A DNA stretch of 64,000 nucleotides from Zasmidium citrigriseum (lineage: Eukaryota > Ascomycota > Dothideomycetes > Mycosphaerellales > Mycosphaerellaceae): the NCBI GenBank assembly GCA_002786025.1, contig NHNW01000035.1, positions 248,001-312,000 of the forward strand, in the 5' to 3' direction. Position 1 is the stretch's first letter, and every line of letters starts with the position of its first letter. Position numbers and translations under genes: made by a program. Shown here one piece after another: positions 20,115-32,074 of the stretch. The notes below the pieces were generated by a model. The model worked only from the letters and a program-made list of their open reading frames with translations. It made no database searches and was not told the origin of the DNA.

Positions 20115-22129
20115 ATGGATGCAATACGGACGGCGATGCAGCTGCTGGGGTGGATGCTGCGCGGATTGGGCAACCTGGTCTCGAGTCTTTTGCCCTGCAG
20201 AGGCGGCGGCGGGCAGCGACCTGACGAGGGGACGGCTATCAACAAGACACATTCACTGACCGGTACTACAGAATACGGCAGCGCGGGCTTCTCTCGCTCT
20301 TCCTCCATCTCGGTCGCCCGATCGCCAGACACCGCATCGCATATCTACCCCGATCGATCCATTCGCCCGCTGCCCAAGAGCAGGCTCAAGTCGAAGCTGT
20401 CTCCTGAGCAGCAAGCCTCGATAGTCTACCCTCCTGATCCGCCGCCCATCTCGCCGACGTTGAGCTTCAGTGTACAGGAGAATGGGACTCAGACTCAGCA
20501 GCGTCGGCTGACCAATGGCGACTCGCACCATCACGACCACGACCGGCGCATAGTGCATGATCACTGCACTTGTGGTGACGATCCTGACAGCGGCGATGAC
20601 GAGGTTGAGTTCGATCACCCTGACTACCGCTACCCTCCGCCTTTGCCCCCTGCGCTTGCCAATGGTAAGCCAGTGGACTCCCTACAGCGGCGGCTGATCG
20701 ATGCGACACGAGCTGCCAGCAATCAGCCCCCACCTCCAGGCTCAACAGCGTCATCAGCAGATGGGTATGAGAGTTTCGAGAATACTAGCAACAAGAAAAA
20801 GAGGAAGATACCGCTGTCAGGAGCTTCGAGCATGCATCAGAGTTCACTGAGTGCCGAGATGGCCAATATGGGCATCAGCAACACGCATGGGGACGATGGC
20901 AGTGTGAACGGGGTGGCAGGAAGTCCTGAAGACCGGCCGTACAGTCCTCAATCGGCACCTGCAGCGCCTCCAAGCTCCGGCACGGGCATCAGTGGTGCCG
21001 GTAGGGGGAGATACGGCAGGCAGGACGGGAGGCATCGGCGGCCGCTGGGAAGCAACACGATGAATGCCATTAATGGCTACAACTCACGTGCTCCCCCTCG
21101 CGGCGCCGATGCGAAGAATGGTGCAGGTAAATTCCAAACCAAACATGCGGGTTTGCTTAGATTGGCATGGCTGACGTAACCTCAAACATAGATGCAGGCG
21201 TGGAAAACACAGGAGGCATTATCTCGCAGGCCATCAAGACGGCCGCTGAACAAGGCCCTCTCACACCCGCGGGCAAAGGCCGGGATAACGTGAGCTTGCT
21301 CCAATCAGCCGCTAGCCAAAACTCCACGACACCTAAAACACAGTTCACCTTCACGTGCGAATCCGACTCCGCCACCAAGATGGTCGATCAGCAGCTCCCA
21401 CCACCTGCAGCCTACGGTACGCCCACTCCTACGCGAAATGCACCGCCGCCTGGTAAGAACGGACATGGCACGCAAACCACGAACGCGTCACGCGCTGGAC
21501 AACAACCCCCTGACAACGTGGCCCGACCACCCCCTCCGCCTGCGAACGCTGCCCCGCCTGCAGGACAGCAGCAACAGCCCGCACCGCCGCCGAAGCCAAA
21601 GCCTCGCCGAAACCCCTCGAAAGAGTACGCCCTGCAAGCTGCACAGCGAAAGAGAAACCAGCAGTATCAGAACTTCCATCATCGACCGAAGCCAGAGGAC
21701 ATGTGGGTGTGTGAGTTTTGTGAGTACGAGGACATCTATGGAGCGCCGCCGTATGCAATGATACGTCGGTACGAGATCAAGGACCGTCAGGAGCGCAAGA
21801 AGGCAGCAGAGAAGAGACGATTGCTGGAGAAGGCCAAGATGAAGGGACGCAAGAACAAGAAGGGAGCAGGCAAGGGAGGCAAGAACAACAACGCGAACAA
21901 TGCCCAGGCGCCGCCACCGCCGGCCAACGCCCAGAATTACGATCCAAATCTGCCGCCGCCGGATGGAGAAGAGTACTACGATGATGAGGACTACGAGGGA
22001 GATGACTACGATCCTGTTGGTGACGAGCCATACGATCCAGCGTACTATCCACCGCCACCTGGACCCGAGCGGCCTGCTGCCAGAGCTCCGCCCCCTGGTC
22101 CTCGGGCGGCGCCTCATCCCCATGTATAG
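20115..22129 (+). CDS. Proline-rich CxxC protein, 649 aa, unknown function
   Basis: Exons 20115-21126 and 21192-22129; a 65-bp intron (GTAAAT, branch CTGAC, CATAG) splits an Asp codon. A short hydrophobic/Cys N-terminus (AMQLLGWMLRGLGNLVSSLL-PC) is followed by a long disordered region with a His/Asp stretch (HHHDHDRR..HDHCTC). The one likely folded segment is KPEDMWVCEFCEYEDIYGAP and the following Arg/Lys-rich helix with a run of Ala/Glu/Lys (RQERKKAAEKRRLLEKAK). The tail is acidic/Tyr/Pro-rich. The WVCEFCEYE block looks metal-binding and I believe it is conserved among filamentous ascomycetes, but no function is known to me. Confidence 0.8.
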
Positions 22130-22738
22130 CTCACCGCGGGCATGGCGTCGCTGTTTCTGGCTGCGGTGCTGGGCGAACGAATCCCTCGCTGGCTGCAATA
22201 CTGTCTGTACGCTTTCCACATCGGGACCATGGGCTGGATCGCAGTCTATCTGGTCTTGAATGATGCCAAGGACACCAGCCAGCAGGATTTTCTATCGCAA
22301 CACTCCTGCCAACTTCACACGACTGTCTTGCCTGCGGATGAGGAGACTGTACATACAACCTCGCGGTGAACCAAAACCTCTCCTTCGGTCTGTTTGGGCA
22401 CGGCATGGTGGTGTTGGAGTTCTTGCTTCTTTTGGTTATCGGTTGCTCTTCTTGCATTCGGCTTGTTCTGGTTCTTGCATTTCCCCGGCGTTTTATACCT
22501 TTTACCTCCGCTCAGAATAAGAAAACTCAGACAAAAACGACACACACGAAGGAAGGAAGGATGGCGATGGAAGGGGATGATGACGATGGTTGGTGGTTGG
22601 ACGGGTGTTGATGGGAGGGAGGGTGGATGGATGTAAGTAGGTGAACACAGTGTACATGAATGAATGGAATGGAGGTGGATGCTGTGATGAAGATTTCATG
22701 TCATTCTCAGACCTTCAGAGCTTCGATCGTCTACCAAG
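22130..22738. other. Convergent 3' intergenic region
   Basis: Lies between the stop codons of a plus-strand and a minus-strand gene. A 75-codon frame at 22142-22369 right after the upstream stop has a hydrophobic stretch but no support. The rest is low-complexity (GAAGGAAGG, GATGATGACGATGG). Confidence 0.45.
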
Positions 22739-23614
22739 TCACGCCGAACTCCCCTTCTGCCTCTCCCCCAACTTCATCCCACCCAACGTCTCCGCCGCCT
22801 CCTCTTTATACTCCTCCAACCAGCGACTCTGCGGTTTGCGTTCATACACAATATCTCCCATCGTCCAGGTCATGCGTTTCCGATCCGTCTCCCAGTCTAC
22901 ATCATTATCCGGGCAGATTACGTAGAATTTGTCTTCGGACATTTTTTGGTAGAGGTAGTCGGCGACTTGGCTGGGATCCCAGGCTCCTGCGGGTTTGGGT
23001 TTGGACGTGTCGCCGCCTGTGGTTATGCCCGTGAAGGTCCAGCCGGGGACGAGGAGGTGGACACTTGTCGAAGGGGAGGATCTTTGGAGGTCGAAGTGTA
23101 GGTGTTCGGTTATTGTTTTTATGGCGGATTTGGAGGCGTTGTAGGCTGGGTTTCCTGGCGGGTTGGTGATTCCTTGCTTGGAACCTGTGACGATGATGGA
23201 TTTTTGCTCGCCGGTGTTGTTTTCGAAGTGCGGGAAGAAGGTGTTGATTCCGTAGATCACGCCGTACATATTTACGTCGAAGATTTTTTGGAAGTAGGTT
23301 GTGTCGGTCCAGTCGCCTTTGAGGCCTATGCCGGCGTTTAGGTGGAGGAAGTCCAGCTTGCGGCCGCCTTGTTCCACGGCGGACTTGAGTTTTGCCCATT
23401 GGACCAGAGAGGAGACGTCCATGTTGTGTGTCTCGATCTGGGCTTTGGTCGAGATGCTCGATTTTGCTTCCTCGAGCTTGGAGCTGTTGTCCACCAGGAT
23501 CAGGTTCATGGAGTGCGAGGCGCAAAGCTTGGCGACGGCGAGGCCTACGCCGCTGGCAGCGCCGGTGATGAGCGCATTCGCGCCGCTGCGAAAGACTTTG
23601 GTCGGGGCTGCCAT
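22739..23614 (-). CDS. Short-chain dehydrogenase/reductase, 291 aa
   Basis: Single-exon classical SDR. The cofactor loop TGAASGVG is at 17-24, followed by DVS (66-68), NAG (93-95), catalytic Asn115, Ser145, Tyr158 and Lys162 (YNASK), and PGWTFTGI after beta-6. Asp42 at the end of beta-2 suggests NAD preference. There is no targeting sequence. The C-terminal region DNDVDWETDRKRMTWTMGD is seen in fungal SDRs of unknown substrate. The gene is divergent from the GBD/FH3 gene, 490 bp away. Confidence 0.9.
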   Translation of the reverse strand: MAAPTKVFRSGANALITGAASGVGLAVAKLCASHSMNLILVDNSSKLEEAKSSISTKAQIETHNMDVSSLVQWAKLKSAVEQGGRKLDFLHLNAGIGLKGDWTDTTYFQKIFDVNMYGVIYGINTFFPHFENNTGEQKSIIVTGSKQGITNPPGNPAYNASKSAIKTITEHLHFDLQRSSPSTSVHLLVPGWTFTGITTGGDTSKPKPAGAWDPSQVADYLYQKMSEDKFYVICPDNDVDWETDRKRMTWTMGDIVYERKPQSRWLEEYKEEAAETLGGMKLGERQKGSSA

Positions 23615-24104
23615 TGTTGATGTTGTTGTTTGGTTTCAGGAAATGTCTGGTAGATGGCTTGGGAGAGAAATATGGGAGAGGAGGAGGGGCATTGGAGGGA
23701 TCGGCCTGGGCGATTTGGAAGACATGACGTTGATGGTTGGAGATGTGCACTTAACTCCGTGGATGCTCCAAGAATTGGAGGCAGGTCTTTCTAGCCAACA
23801 CGTTGTTTTATGAGGTGTTTTGTGTCGTCCAGCGTCATCGTCGATAAGATGAGGGCGTTGTTAGACGTGAGGTTTGTGGGAGGAACGAGGAAGGCGCGGT
23901 CGGGCGATTGACATGTGAAACTCGGTCGCTGTGGCAACGGCGCGCTGATCAACAGATGGAAGGCGCGAAGCCGACCACGCTTCAGCCAGCTCCAGCGCCA
24001 GCACCAGCCGAGACAATAGCAACGACCTCATATATCCGATCGACGCCCGCGCATCATTGATGTCCTCTTCCACTGTGGCATGAGACCGCCTCATCGTCGT
24101 CGCC
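23615..24104. promoter_or_regulatory. Divergent promoter region, SDR / GBD-FH3 gene
   Basis: 490 bp between two start codons on opposite strands. No convincing TATA box or known operator seen; a small frame at 23861-24187 (minus) is a shadow. Confidence 0.45.
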
Positions 24105-26766
24105 ATGGACGCTAAAAGTTCCCGTCCGCAACACCGCCGCAACCCCTCCTCCAAGTCCGGCATCCTCAAGTCGCTCGTCTCTGGCAAATCGAGGCCCGCC
24201 TCGCCGGAACCTTCACGAGAGAATACTACTCAGGCTAGAAGTCAGACCATGCCTTTTCTCCCACCAGATCATCCTCATGCTTCGGGTCGAGGTGCAGGAT
24301 TGAGAGAGCGAGCTGGCAATGTCCAGTCGCCTCCATCCTCGCCGTCTAAGAAGAAGGGAACCTTTGGACGGAATACCAAAGAGGCCAAGGCTTCGAAGGA
24401 TAAAGACAGCAAGGATGTCAAGAAGTCAAAGTCATCCACCAATTTGGGTGCGGTGTTCGCCAAGATGAACCGCTCCAGCAAGGACCTGTCGGCCCAAGTC
24501 TCGAAGGACAAGGAGAACACTACCCCGCCAGTATCTGTCAGCCGACCGCTTGAGACGCCTATCTTCGCTCAGTTCTCATCCAAAAACGACTCGAACTCCT
24601 CTCGACCAGACAGTCGCGGGAGCAAGTCGTCCAACAATCTGCAAAGTGAGATCGATCTCTACACGCCCAAGGTCTACTCGCCGAGCAAGCAGCGGAACTT
24701 CAATGGCACTGCTGATGAGCCTGGTATGAGGCCTACTCTCAGTCGGGATCGTCCTCAGAGTGCGTACTATCCAGGTCAAGACGGCTTCATGGCCGCGTTG
24801 GGAAGAAGAGCAAGTGGCAGACAGGCCAGCATGGACGAGAAGAGAAGGTCAGAAGATGCGTCGAGGAAGCAAGCTCCAACGCAAAACGGCAGAGTGTCGA
24901 TGGAAAGATCGAGGATACTACAGCGTACCAGCATGGATCGAAAGACAAGTGGCAGCAGTACAGAACAACCAGCGAAAGAGAAGCTCAACGTCACCAAGAG
25001 AGGAGGGAGGGTCATGGCTGCTGTTGCTGCTTTCCAAAGTAAGGTGAAGGATGCACCAGCTGAGCAGACCAAGAAGGATGAGTCTCTTGACCCGAAGACT
25101 GTCGACGCTGCTTTCGAAGCTGTCTTGGAGTCTCGAAACATCCCAGAGCCCATGAGGCAGAAGATGCGGACTTTGACTCTGAGAGTCAAGGCCGACTTCA
25201 TCAAGCAGGACAAGACGAGCACCACGCCTCCAGGCACCCTCACAAACAATCATGAGAAGTCATCGGTCAAGGTCGCAGAGGTCGTACCTGAGAAGAAGGA
25301 AGAAGATGACAGCAAGTCAACGAAGCGCTCGCGGACTCGCAGTCGAACGTTTACTTTCTCCAAAGGCGATCGCAAAAACAAGGGTGATTCTTCTCCATCC
25401 AAGAAGCAGAGGTCGCAGAGTAAAAGCCGGCCTCAGTCGATTGAGATCCCGAAGGAGGCGTATGTCAACTCGGACAAGACGCCAACGACTCCCACCGGCT
25501 CTTTTGGACGCAAAAGTGGTGCTCCTGCTACTCCAGCTGACTACATCTCCTACTTGAAGAAGAATCAGGACCCAACAAAAGTCGAAGTCGGCCGGCTACA
25601 CAAGCTGAGGATCTTGCTGCGAAATGAGACCGTCACTTGGGTCGATGGCTTCATTTCTCAAGGTGGCATGTCCGAGATTGTAAATCTCCTCAACAAGACC
25701 ATGGAGATTGAGTGGCGAGAGGACCATGAAGATCAAGTCCTTCATGAAGGTCTACTCTGCCTCAAAGGTCTCTGCACGACGGAGCGTGCATTGGCGGAAC
25801 TGAATAAGGTGGCCGACGTCTTGTTTCCTGCCTTGTTGGCAATGCTGTTTGATGAGGAGAAGAAGGGTCCAGCCGAATATTCGACCAGGACCATCATCAT
25901 CAACGTACTCTGTAAGTTGCCTTATCGACCTCGTGGATGATGACGTACTGACCATTGTAGTCAACTTCTTGTCAGCAGCAACGAACTCGTCCACGGAACT
26001 CGAGCAACGAGCACGCAGGATCCTTCGATATCTTGGAGAGCCTCCCAAGCCGGATGATGCTCGACCGGTCGACTTCGTACTGGGTATGCACGTCCCACGG
26101 CCGTACAAATTGTGGTGCCGAGAAGTCTCCAATGTCACGAAGGAGGTGTTCTGGATCTTCTTGCACCATCTTAATGTCGTCCCACTTCCAAAGCCGAGCA
26201 GCTCACACAGCAACACCCACGCGATGGATGACGAAGAACGGGCAAAGACTCTAGAGGCGACTTATACCCGCCGCCACTTCCCCGGTGCACGACCACCAGT
26301 GCCAGCGGCACCCTACATCGGCGGGGTAGAATGGGACGCAACGACATACATCACCGCCCATCTCGACCTTCTCAACGGCTTGATTGCCTCCCTCCCCACT
26401 AAAGACGCTCGCATCACCCTCCGCGGCGAACTTCAATACTCCGGCTTCGAAAAGGTCATGGGCGCCGTCCTCCGCACCTGCAAAGAGAAGTTCTACTCCG
26501 GCGTTCACGACGGTCTGCGGGCTTGGGTCGCCGCTGCGGCGGAAGATGGCTGGGAGACGAGGTACGTTAGAGAGGGACCTACGGAGGAAGAAGTGAAAGA
26601 GCAGGCGATGAAGTCGAGCCCGAAGAAGAGTCCTAAGAAGAAGAAGGATTTGCCGCCGCAGCTTGATGCACCGAAATTGGAGGCGCCGAAGTTGGAGTTG
26701 GGGTTGGAGTTGAGCAAGACTAAGAGTCGGGAGACGGAGGGGGATGATGATGGGTGGCTTGGATGA
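24105..26766 (+). CDS. GBD/FH3-domain protein (formin N-terminal-like, no FH1/FH2), 870 aa
   Basis: Exons 24105-25911 and 25961-26766; a 49-bp intron splits a Phe codon (NVLFNFLSAATNSS). The first ~310 residues are disordered and Ser/Lys-rich. The armadillo-like GBD/FH3 region then runs through LDPKTVDAAFEAVLESRNIP, a Ser/Arg insert, TPADYISYLKKNQDPTKVEV, LRNETVTWVDGFISQGGMSE, LLCLKGLCTTERALAELN and further helices to about residue 760. A charged Lys-rich tail follows. In formins these domains bind Rho GTPases and give cortical targeting. No FH1 proline tract or FH2 domain is present, so it cannot nucleate actin itself; a Rho-dependent scaffold role in polarity or cytokinesis is inferred. Confidence 0.85.
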
Positions 26767-27944
26767 TGACTTTCAACCGGACTAACGATTGACTGATTGA
26801 TGCTTCTTGACGGCCGATTGGGTTGGGCAATTTGTTTTGGCGTTCGCACACGTGGGCGGTGTGGGTGTTTCTTCTCTTGTTCTTTTTCGTATTGGTGTTG
26901 GTGTTGGACGGTCAAGGTGTTGGAGTGATCAATGGCAAAAGGGTACAATTGGTCGAGACAGCACTAGCATTAGCATTATTGGAAAAAGGCATAAGGTATT
27001 GAATTCGAAAAAAACGATAGACCCAATTCTTCTCGTGCTTGTATATCGGTAGAGTCGAGGACCGATTGCCAACTCATGCAAGTGGGTCCATTTTGAGCAC
27101 AGACCGCTCCGAGCTCGACTTCAGGTTTGACTTGTCTGCTTGAGAGACACAAACATCAACATGCCACAACTCCATCTCGATGGAAGCCGAAGATGCAACA
27201 ACATCGCAGGAGCCGCCTGCCATCAGTGGTAGGTCACAATGACTGCTTTCATCGATGGCGGATCACTGCACCTTCCATTGGCAGCGACCTTTCACCGCTG
27301 ATCAGGTTGGAGCCGCAGAGTGATCCATAGAAATGCTATTGGACGGTAAAGAGAAGATACTTCGATCTGATGAACGCGAGATGATCGCAACTTTCTCGTC
27401 GATGAGGCTCCAGAGTGCAATTTAGCGCGCGAAGGCCGCCCATGGGGGCAAGGTTTTGTGGCGTCTGCCACTTCACGGCCGAGACTGTGTCGAATGCATC
27501 CATGCATCCACGGTCCTCAAGGCATTGAGCTTTGTGTCAAGTTCTCGAGATGTGCCAATCCGGGTATGAGACAATTGCTAGAAACCGAGCGCACGAGCTG
27601 ACGTGCCTTTAAAGGATCAAATGCCCTTCCGTGGAGGACGCAAGAAGGAGATGCTGTCCCAGCCTTAGTGTCTTGACGCTGGACTTGTGGGTTCATTAGT
27701 GCCACGCTACTGTTTGCAGCTGAACACTTTCTGCGATACTCGACAGCCCAGGTATGCATGAGGCTGATAGACGAGGGAGGCCGCATTGACAAGAGGGAGG
27801 CTGGCCCTTCTCTCGATTACAACAAGTCGCGATCCCGCCCAAATGACAGCAGGGCTGTCAATTCTTTCGAGGTCGCCTGCAACTTTGTTCTTTTAAACAG
27901 GATCAAGTCGGCCAGTGTACAGCTTGCCCATCTGGATTACGATC
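26767..27944. other. Intergenic region
   Basis: About 1.2 kb; 3' UTR of one gene and promoter of the next. An upstream signal-peptide exon for the following gene may lie here, but I could not identify one. No RNA gene or repeat seen. Confidence 0.4.
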
Positions 27945-29715
27945 ATGTCTCTCGATTCGAATACCTGGTACTCGCTAATGAGCGATGGCAACGACTACTA
28001 CCTGAACTGGCAAAGCAACCCAAGCACCGGCGGCACAGATATCTACGCTCTATCGGCGTCCATCGCCTGGCAGTTCCTCGATAATGGCTCCGGATCCTAC
28101 ATCATGCGTCCAGAGGGAAATCCCGACTTCTGTCTAACACTCTCGAATGGCTCGCCGAGCCTTTCTCAATGCGATCCTAACAATGATATTGCCTGGCTCG
28201 TGGATGACTATAGCGACGATCTTGGCAACATGGGGATTACGATCTCAAGCCTCTCGGGGGAGGAATATCTTGAGATCACCGACCTCGAGAATCCTGCTAC
28301 TGTTACGGCGGTAGCGGCTTTACCTAGTGGGGATGCGAGTGTGGTTAACTATCTTTGGGGGACGATGAGTTTGAGTGCTATTGATGATGGGTGGTCTGCG
28401 GTTAGTGTTTCGTAGCCTTGAAATGTGTGCTCTGCTGGTGCTGATGGCTAAAAAGGTTCCGTATACGACATCGACCTCAGACGATGGCTCCTCTCTCACT
28501 ACGACTGGGGATTCTGGTGCTACTGCAACGGATAGTGGCTCCTATACGAGTTATTATACGGAGACCACGCAGGACACTTACACACCCACTGATACTTCCA
28601 TCCTGTCGGAGACCTTCACGCCTGCGGTCACGACCGAAATCACCTCGATCCAGGAATCCACTCAGGAGTCGATCCCCGCTGCAACACAGACCACGGATGA
28701 CCTACCAGCAGGCCAACCGATACCATCGTCGAACTTCGAGTACTCGGAGATAGGGAAGTCTCTGCACGACATCAACCCTATAATCGCTGCCCTCGCGCTA
28801 CCCAATGATGTGAACGTAATCTGCACCAACTGTTCCGGATCAGGCTTCTTCGACGTCGAAATCGGCAACACTGACTCTCTCGACGATTTCTACGAAGATG
28901 GATACGTCCAAATGGACTTCAGTGGCATCATGATCAACACAACGCTTCAGATCGATCTCGAACCAGGCTTCACTCCCTTGAACACCCGTATCTCCCTCTA
29001 CAATAAAACTCTCGCGTCCAAGAAGATCGGCGACGACCTCAATCTAGCCTTCGTCTTCGAGATAGGCATCCCAATAACAGTCCAACTCGACACACCCGTC
29101 TCCTTCCAAACAGGCCTCGTCTACAATCTCCCCTCAGCGGCCGCCATCTTCCTCGACCCGAGCGACGCCACGAATAGCTCCGCCACAGGTTTCGAAGCCA
29201 GCACCCTAGACGTCCTCCCCTTCAGCTACAATATCGACGACCTAACCTTCACAGTCCTCACAGGCTTCCAACCCCGCGTATACATCAACGCGACTAGCTC
29301 CGTCTCTAGCCTCACAACGACAGGAATCATCGAGATAGACCTCGATATTCCCCGCCTGAACTTCACGATCCAAGCTCTCGAGAACGTCAACGGGGACTGT
29401 AATCCACCTGCTAATGGGGAGACGAGCTATAAGCATGCGGCTAGGGTGGGGACTCAGGCTGAGGGGGATTTACATGCCCAGGGCAGTATTGAGTTACACT
29501 TTGTGGGACCTACGAAGACGTGGGCGAGTCCGGAGTTGCCGGGCGTGAGTAAGGTATTCAATGCGCCGGATCAGTGTTTGTATGGGGATCGGTTGAAGAA
29601 TGCTGGTGGTGATGGGGCTGCGAGTGGTGCGGGTGGGAGGCGAGTTGAGGCTGGCTGGATTTGGGGGCTTTTGGGGACGAGTTTGGTGGTGCTTTCGACG
29701 GCCGTAGTGTTGTGA
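27945..29715 (+). CDS. Cell-surface protein: lectin-like N-terminus, Ser/Thr linker, C-terminal anchor, 571 aa
   Basis: Exons 27945-28400 and 28456-29715, with a 55-bp intron in phase 0 (GTTAGT, branch GCTGATG, AAAAG). The N-terminus (NTWYSLMSDGNDYYLNW, PEGNPDFCLTLSNGSPSLSQ) resembles a ricin-B/beta-trefoil-like ligand-binding fold. About 80 Ser/Thr-rich residues follow (mucin-like), then a ~300-residue beta-rich domain with several N-glycosylation sites (NCS, NTT, NKT, NSS, NATS). The C-terminus is hydrophobic (WIWGLLGTSLVVLSTAVVL), either a GPI-anchor signal or a transmembrane end. No signal peptide follows the chosen ATG, which is odd for such a protein; a missed 5' exon is likely. Function unknown. 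Confidence 0.7.
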
Positions 29716-30646
29716 GTGAAAGAGAGCGGAAGAGAAGTGAGAGTCGAAGTAAAGAGAACGGAGGGAAGAAGTAGAGGGGATCAAAGTGTGAAGAAAAGGG
29801 GAACGGTGGCCGGAAGAAAGTGAAATGAATAGGAAAGTAAGAGTAGGAGCCGAGAAGAGTTGGGGAGAGGAACAGAAGGGAAGCGAAGGAATCGTCTTCT
29901 GAGAATGAGAGCCAAGAAGGGATAGGAGGTAAGAAGAGAAGGACTACAATCGAATATTTTTGGTCCGTGCTCCCAAAGGACCCACTTGCATCACGTGAAG
30001 CAGATGAATCATCGAAGCGTTCCGCCCGAAACATCAAAACACCACCTTTTTCTTTCCCAGTCATCGACACTGTCACAGGCTATCTGACCTAGTGCTAATC
30101 ACCACACATGCACTTCCTTCTTTACTCTAGTCATCAACAAACTCATATACAGCTGGACATTGGGCACCTACATTACGTGGAATCTCATCTCTCACTACGT
30201 GTATCCTGAAAACGCTCGATGTTGACACCACGGACACGACTTTGTCGCCACCCAACCCTCATCATTCTACTCGGGAACTCTCACCATGGCGACTGCCGTC
30301 CAGACTTACATTCTGGATCAAACTAATCCCAAATACAGGGCGTCGATATTTGGCCCCCAAAGCATCGGATGTGATCAGGTTGCAGGAAGCTGCAGGTACG
30401 TATTGTGCGTGTACCAGCTACTTGCGAGCCGTTGGTCAGACCATCAAGCCACGAGTTCGGCGGAGGAACAGCCTTTCAGCGGCAGACAAGATTGTCGACA
30501 GCAGATGAGGGGCGCTCACCGGCGCTGGGCTCACATTCACCCCCAATCAAGTCGGTACTGGCCGATACCGTCCGTGTTGAAGAAAATTTCATTGCCATCT
30601 TCGTGCTGAGCCCACAATACCACTTGACTCGTTCTCCAGCATCGTC
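29716..30646. other. Intergenic region
   Basis: Purine-rich low-complexity 3' UTR (29716-29940) followed by promoter DNA. A 107-codon frame with an ATG at 30286 begins plausibly (MATAVQTYILDQTNPKYRAS) but continues poorly; it could be a small upstream exon or noise. Confidence 0.4.
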
Positions 30647-32074
30647 ATGCCTTCAAGACGCTCTAAGCAGGACTATACCATCGGCATCATCTGTGCCTTG
30701 GATTTGGAGAGGACAGCAATGCAGGCGATGCTTGACTCCCGGCATGATGACCTGCCGGCTACGCCTGGCGACGACAACACCTATACGTACGGTACCATCG
30801 GCCAACACGATGTGGTCATTGCATCTCTCGGGAAGGCAGCCTACGGGATTGCGCCAGCGACACATGTGGCAACCAACATGCGCTCAACGTTTATCGACAG
30901 TCTTAGGTTTGGCCTGCTTGTAGGAATTGCTGGCGGAATACCCAGACCACTTGAGAACGATGGCGATATTCGGCTAGGCGATATTGTGGTCGGCTGCGGC
31001 ACCGGTGTGCCATCGATAGTCAATTACGACTTGGGCAAAGAGGTGGAATTCGTCGTTGGCGAAGACAGAGAAACCGAGTTTGAGATACGATCCGAGCTTG
31101 CCCAACCACCTCAACTTCTTCAGGGTGCCATCAGTGCCCTGGAAAGCGATTACAAGCAGTACGGCCCGCGTTACTTGTGCCATTTGGCAAATATGCTGGA
31201 AGATGAGAACTGGAGAGATCCCAGAGTGCGGGATACATACTATGATTTACCGAATAAGCCTGACGTCCTTTTCGAGGCCGCATGTGTTCATCCAAAAGAC
31301 TCTTCAAACTGCGATCCATGTCGCCAAAAGGTGGAAAACGAGGTCAAGAGAGCTCCCCGGAACCTCAGACAAAGACTTCCTGATGGGCTAGATGGCCATA
31401 GAATGATACGGCGAAATCCCGAGGACGGATACATCGAGTATCCAGCGATACATTATGGCACGATAGCATCTGCCAACAGGTTGATGAAGAACGCTCTCGA
31501 ACGCGATCTAGTATTTCACTTGATCCAAAAAGAAAAACGGGCGAAAGCACTATGCGTTGAGACGGAAGCAGCTGGTCTTGACGGATACTTGCCGTGTCTG
31601 GTCATACGAGGGATCTGCGACTACGCTGATTCACACAAGAATGATATCTGGCAAAATTTCGCTGCAGCCACAGCTGCATCGTATGCGAAAGACATCATCT
31701 GCAGGATCGCGCCAACGCACGTTGTACGATCGCCGACGGCGGCTGCGATTGTCGAAAGCAATGAACGGTTCAGTAGTCTTCCACTGGAAGACCTACCCAG
31801 GCAGTTGGAGCTATTCCGACAGTAAGATCGCCCGGGCCATGGAGCAAGATCCAATCTAAAAGACATTAGAGCTTCGCCGCCGAATCAGTATCTCCATGAT
31901 CTTATCGACAGGCTAAGGCAGGAGCGAAAGCTCCTCCGGCCGGGCGTCAAGTACTTTAGCCACTTGACGGCAGAAGGTTACGACATTTACGACACTATGT
32001 GGACAACTTTACACCAGAGCCACAATGCGTTCAACCGTCGGTATAACCCGTTCATCATCACAGACTCATGCTGA
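30647..32074 (+). CDS. Free-standing nucleoside phosphorylase-fold (PNP_UDP_1) protein, ~459 aa
   Basis: The first exon (30647-31821) holds a full phosphorylase-like domain: YTIGIICALDLERTAMQAML, VVIASLGKAAYGIAPATHVA, LLVGIAGGIP, then ALCVETEAAGL and VIRGICDYADSHKN near the end. In fungi this domain is most often the N-terminal effector-like part of NLR-type proteins (with NACHT/NB-ARC and ankyrin, WD40 or TPR repeats). None follows here. I place a 48-bp in-frame intron at 31822-31869 (GTAAGA...ATTAG), adding a ~67-residue helical tail (NQYLHDLIDRLRQERKLLRP) to TGA at 32072-32074. A further intron with donor near 32041 and acceptor TTTTGCAG at 32099 is possible and would change the C-terminus. 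Reading through instead stops at 31825 (392 aa). Confidence 0.75.

Noticed and set aside
22142..22369. 75-codon frame after the CxxC protein gene
   Set aside because: Lies in a 3' UTR position with no promoter space; only a short hydrophobic stretch supports it.
30286..30609. 107-codon frame upstream of the PNP-domain gene
   Set aside because: The first ~30 residues look plausible but the rest does not, and no clean splice to the next gene was found.
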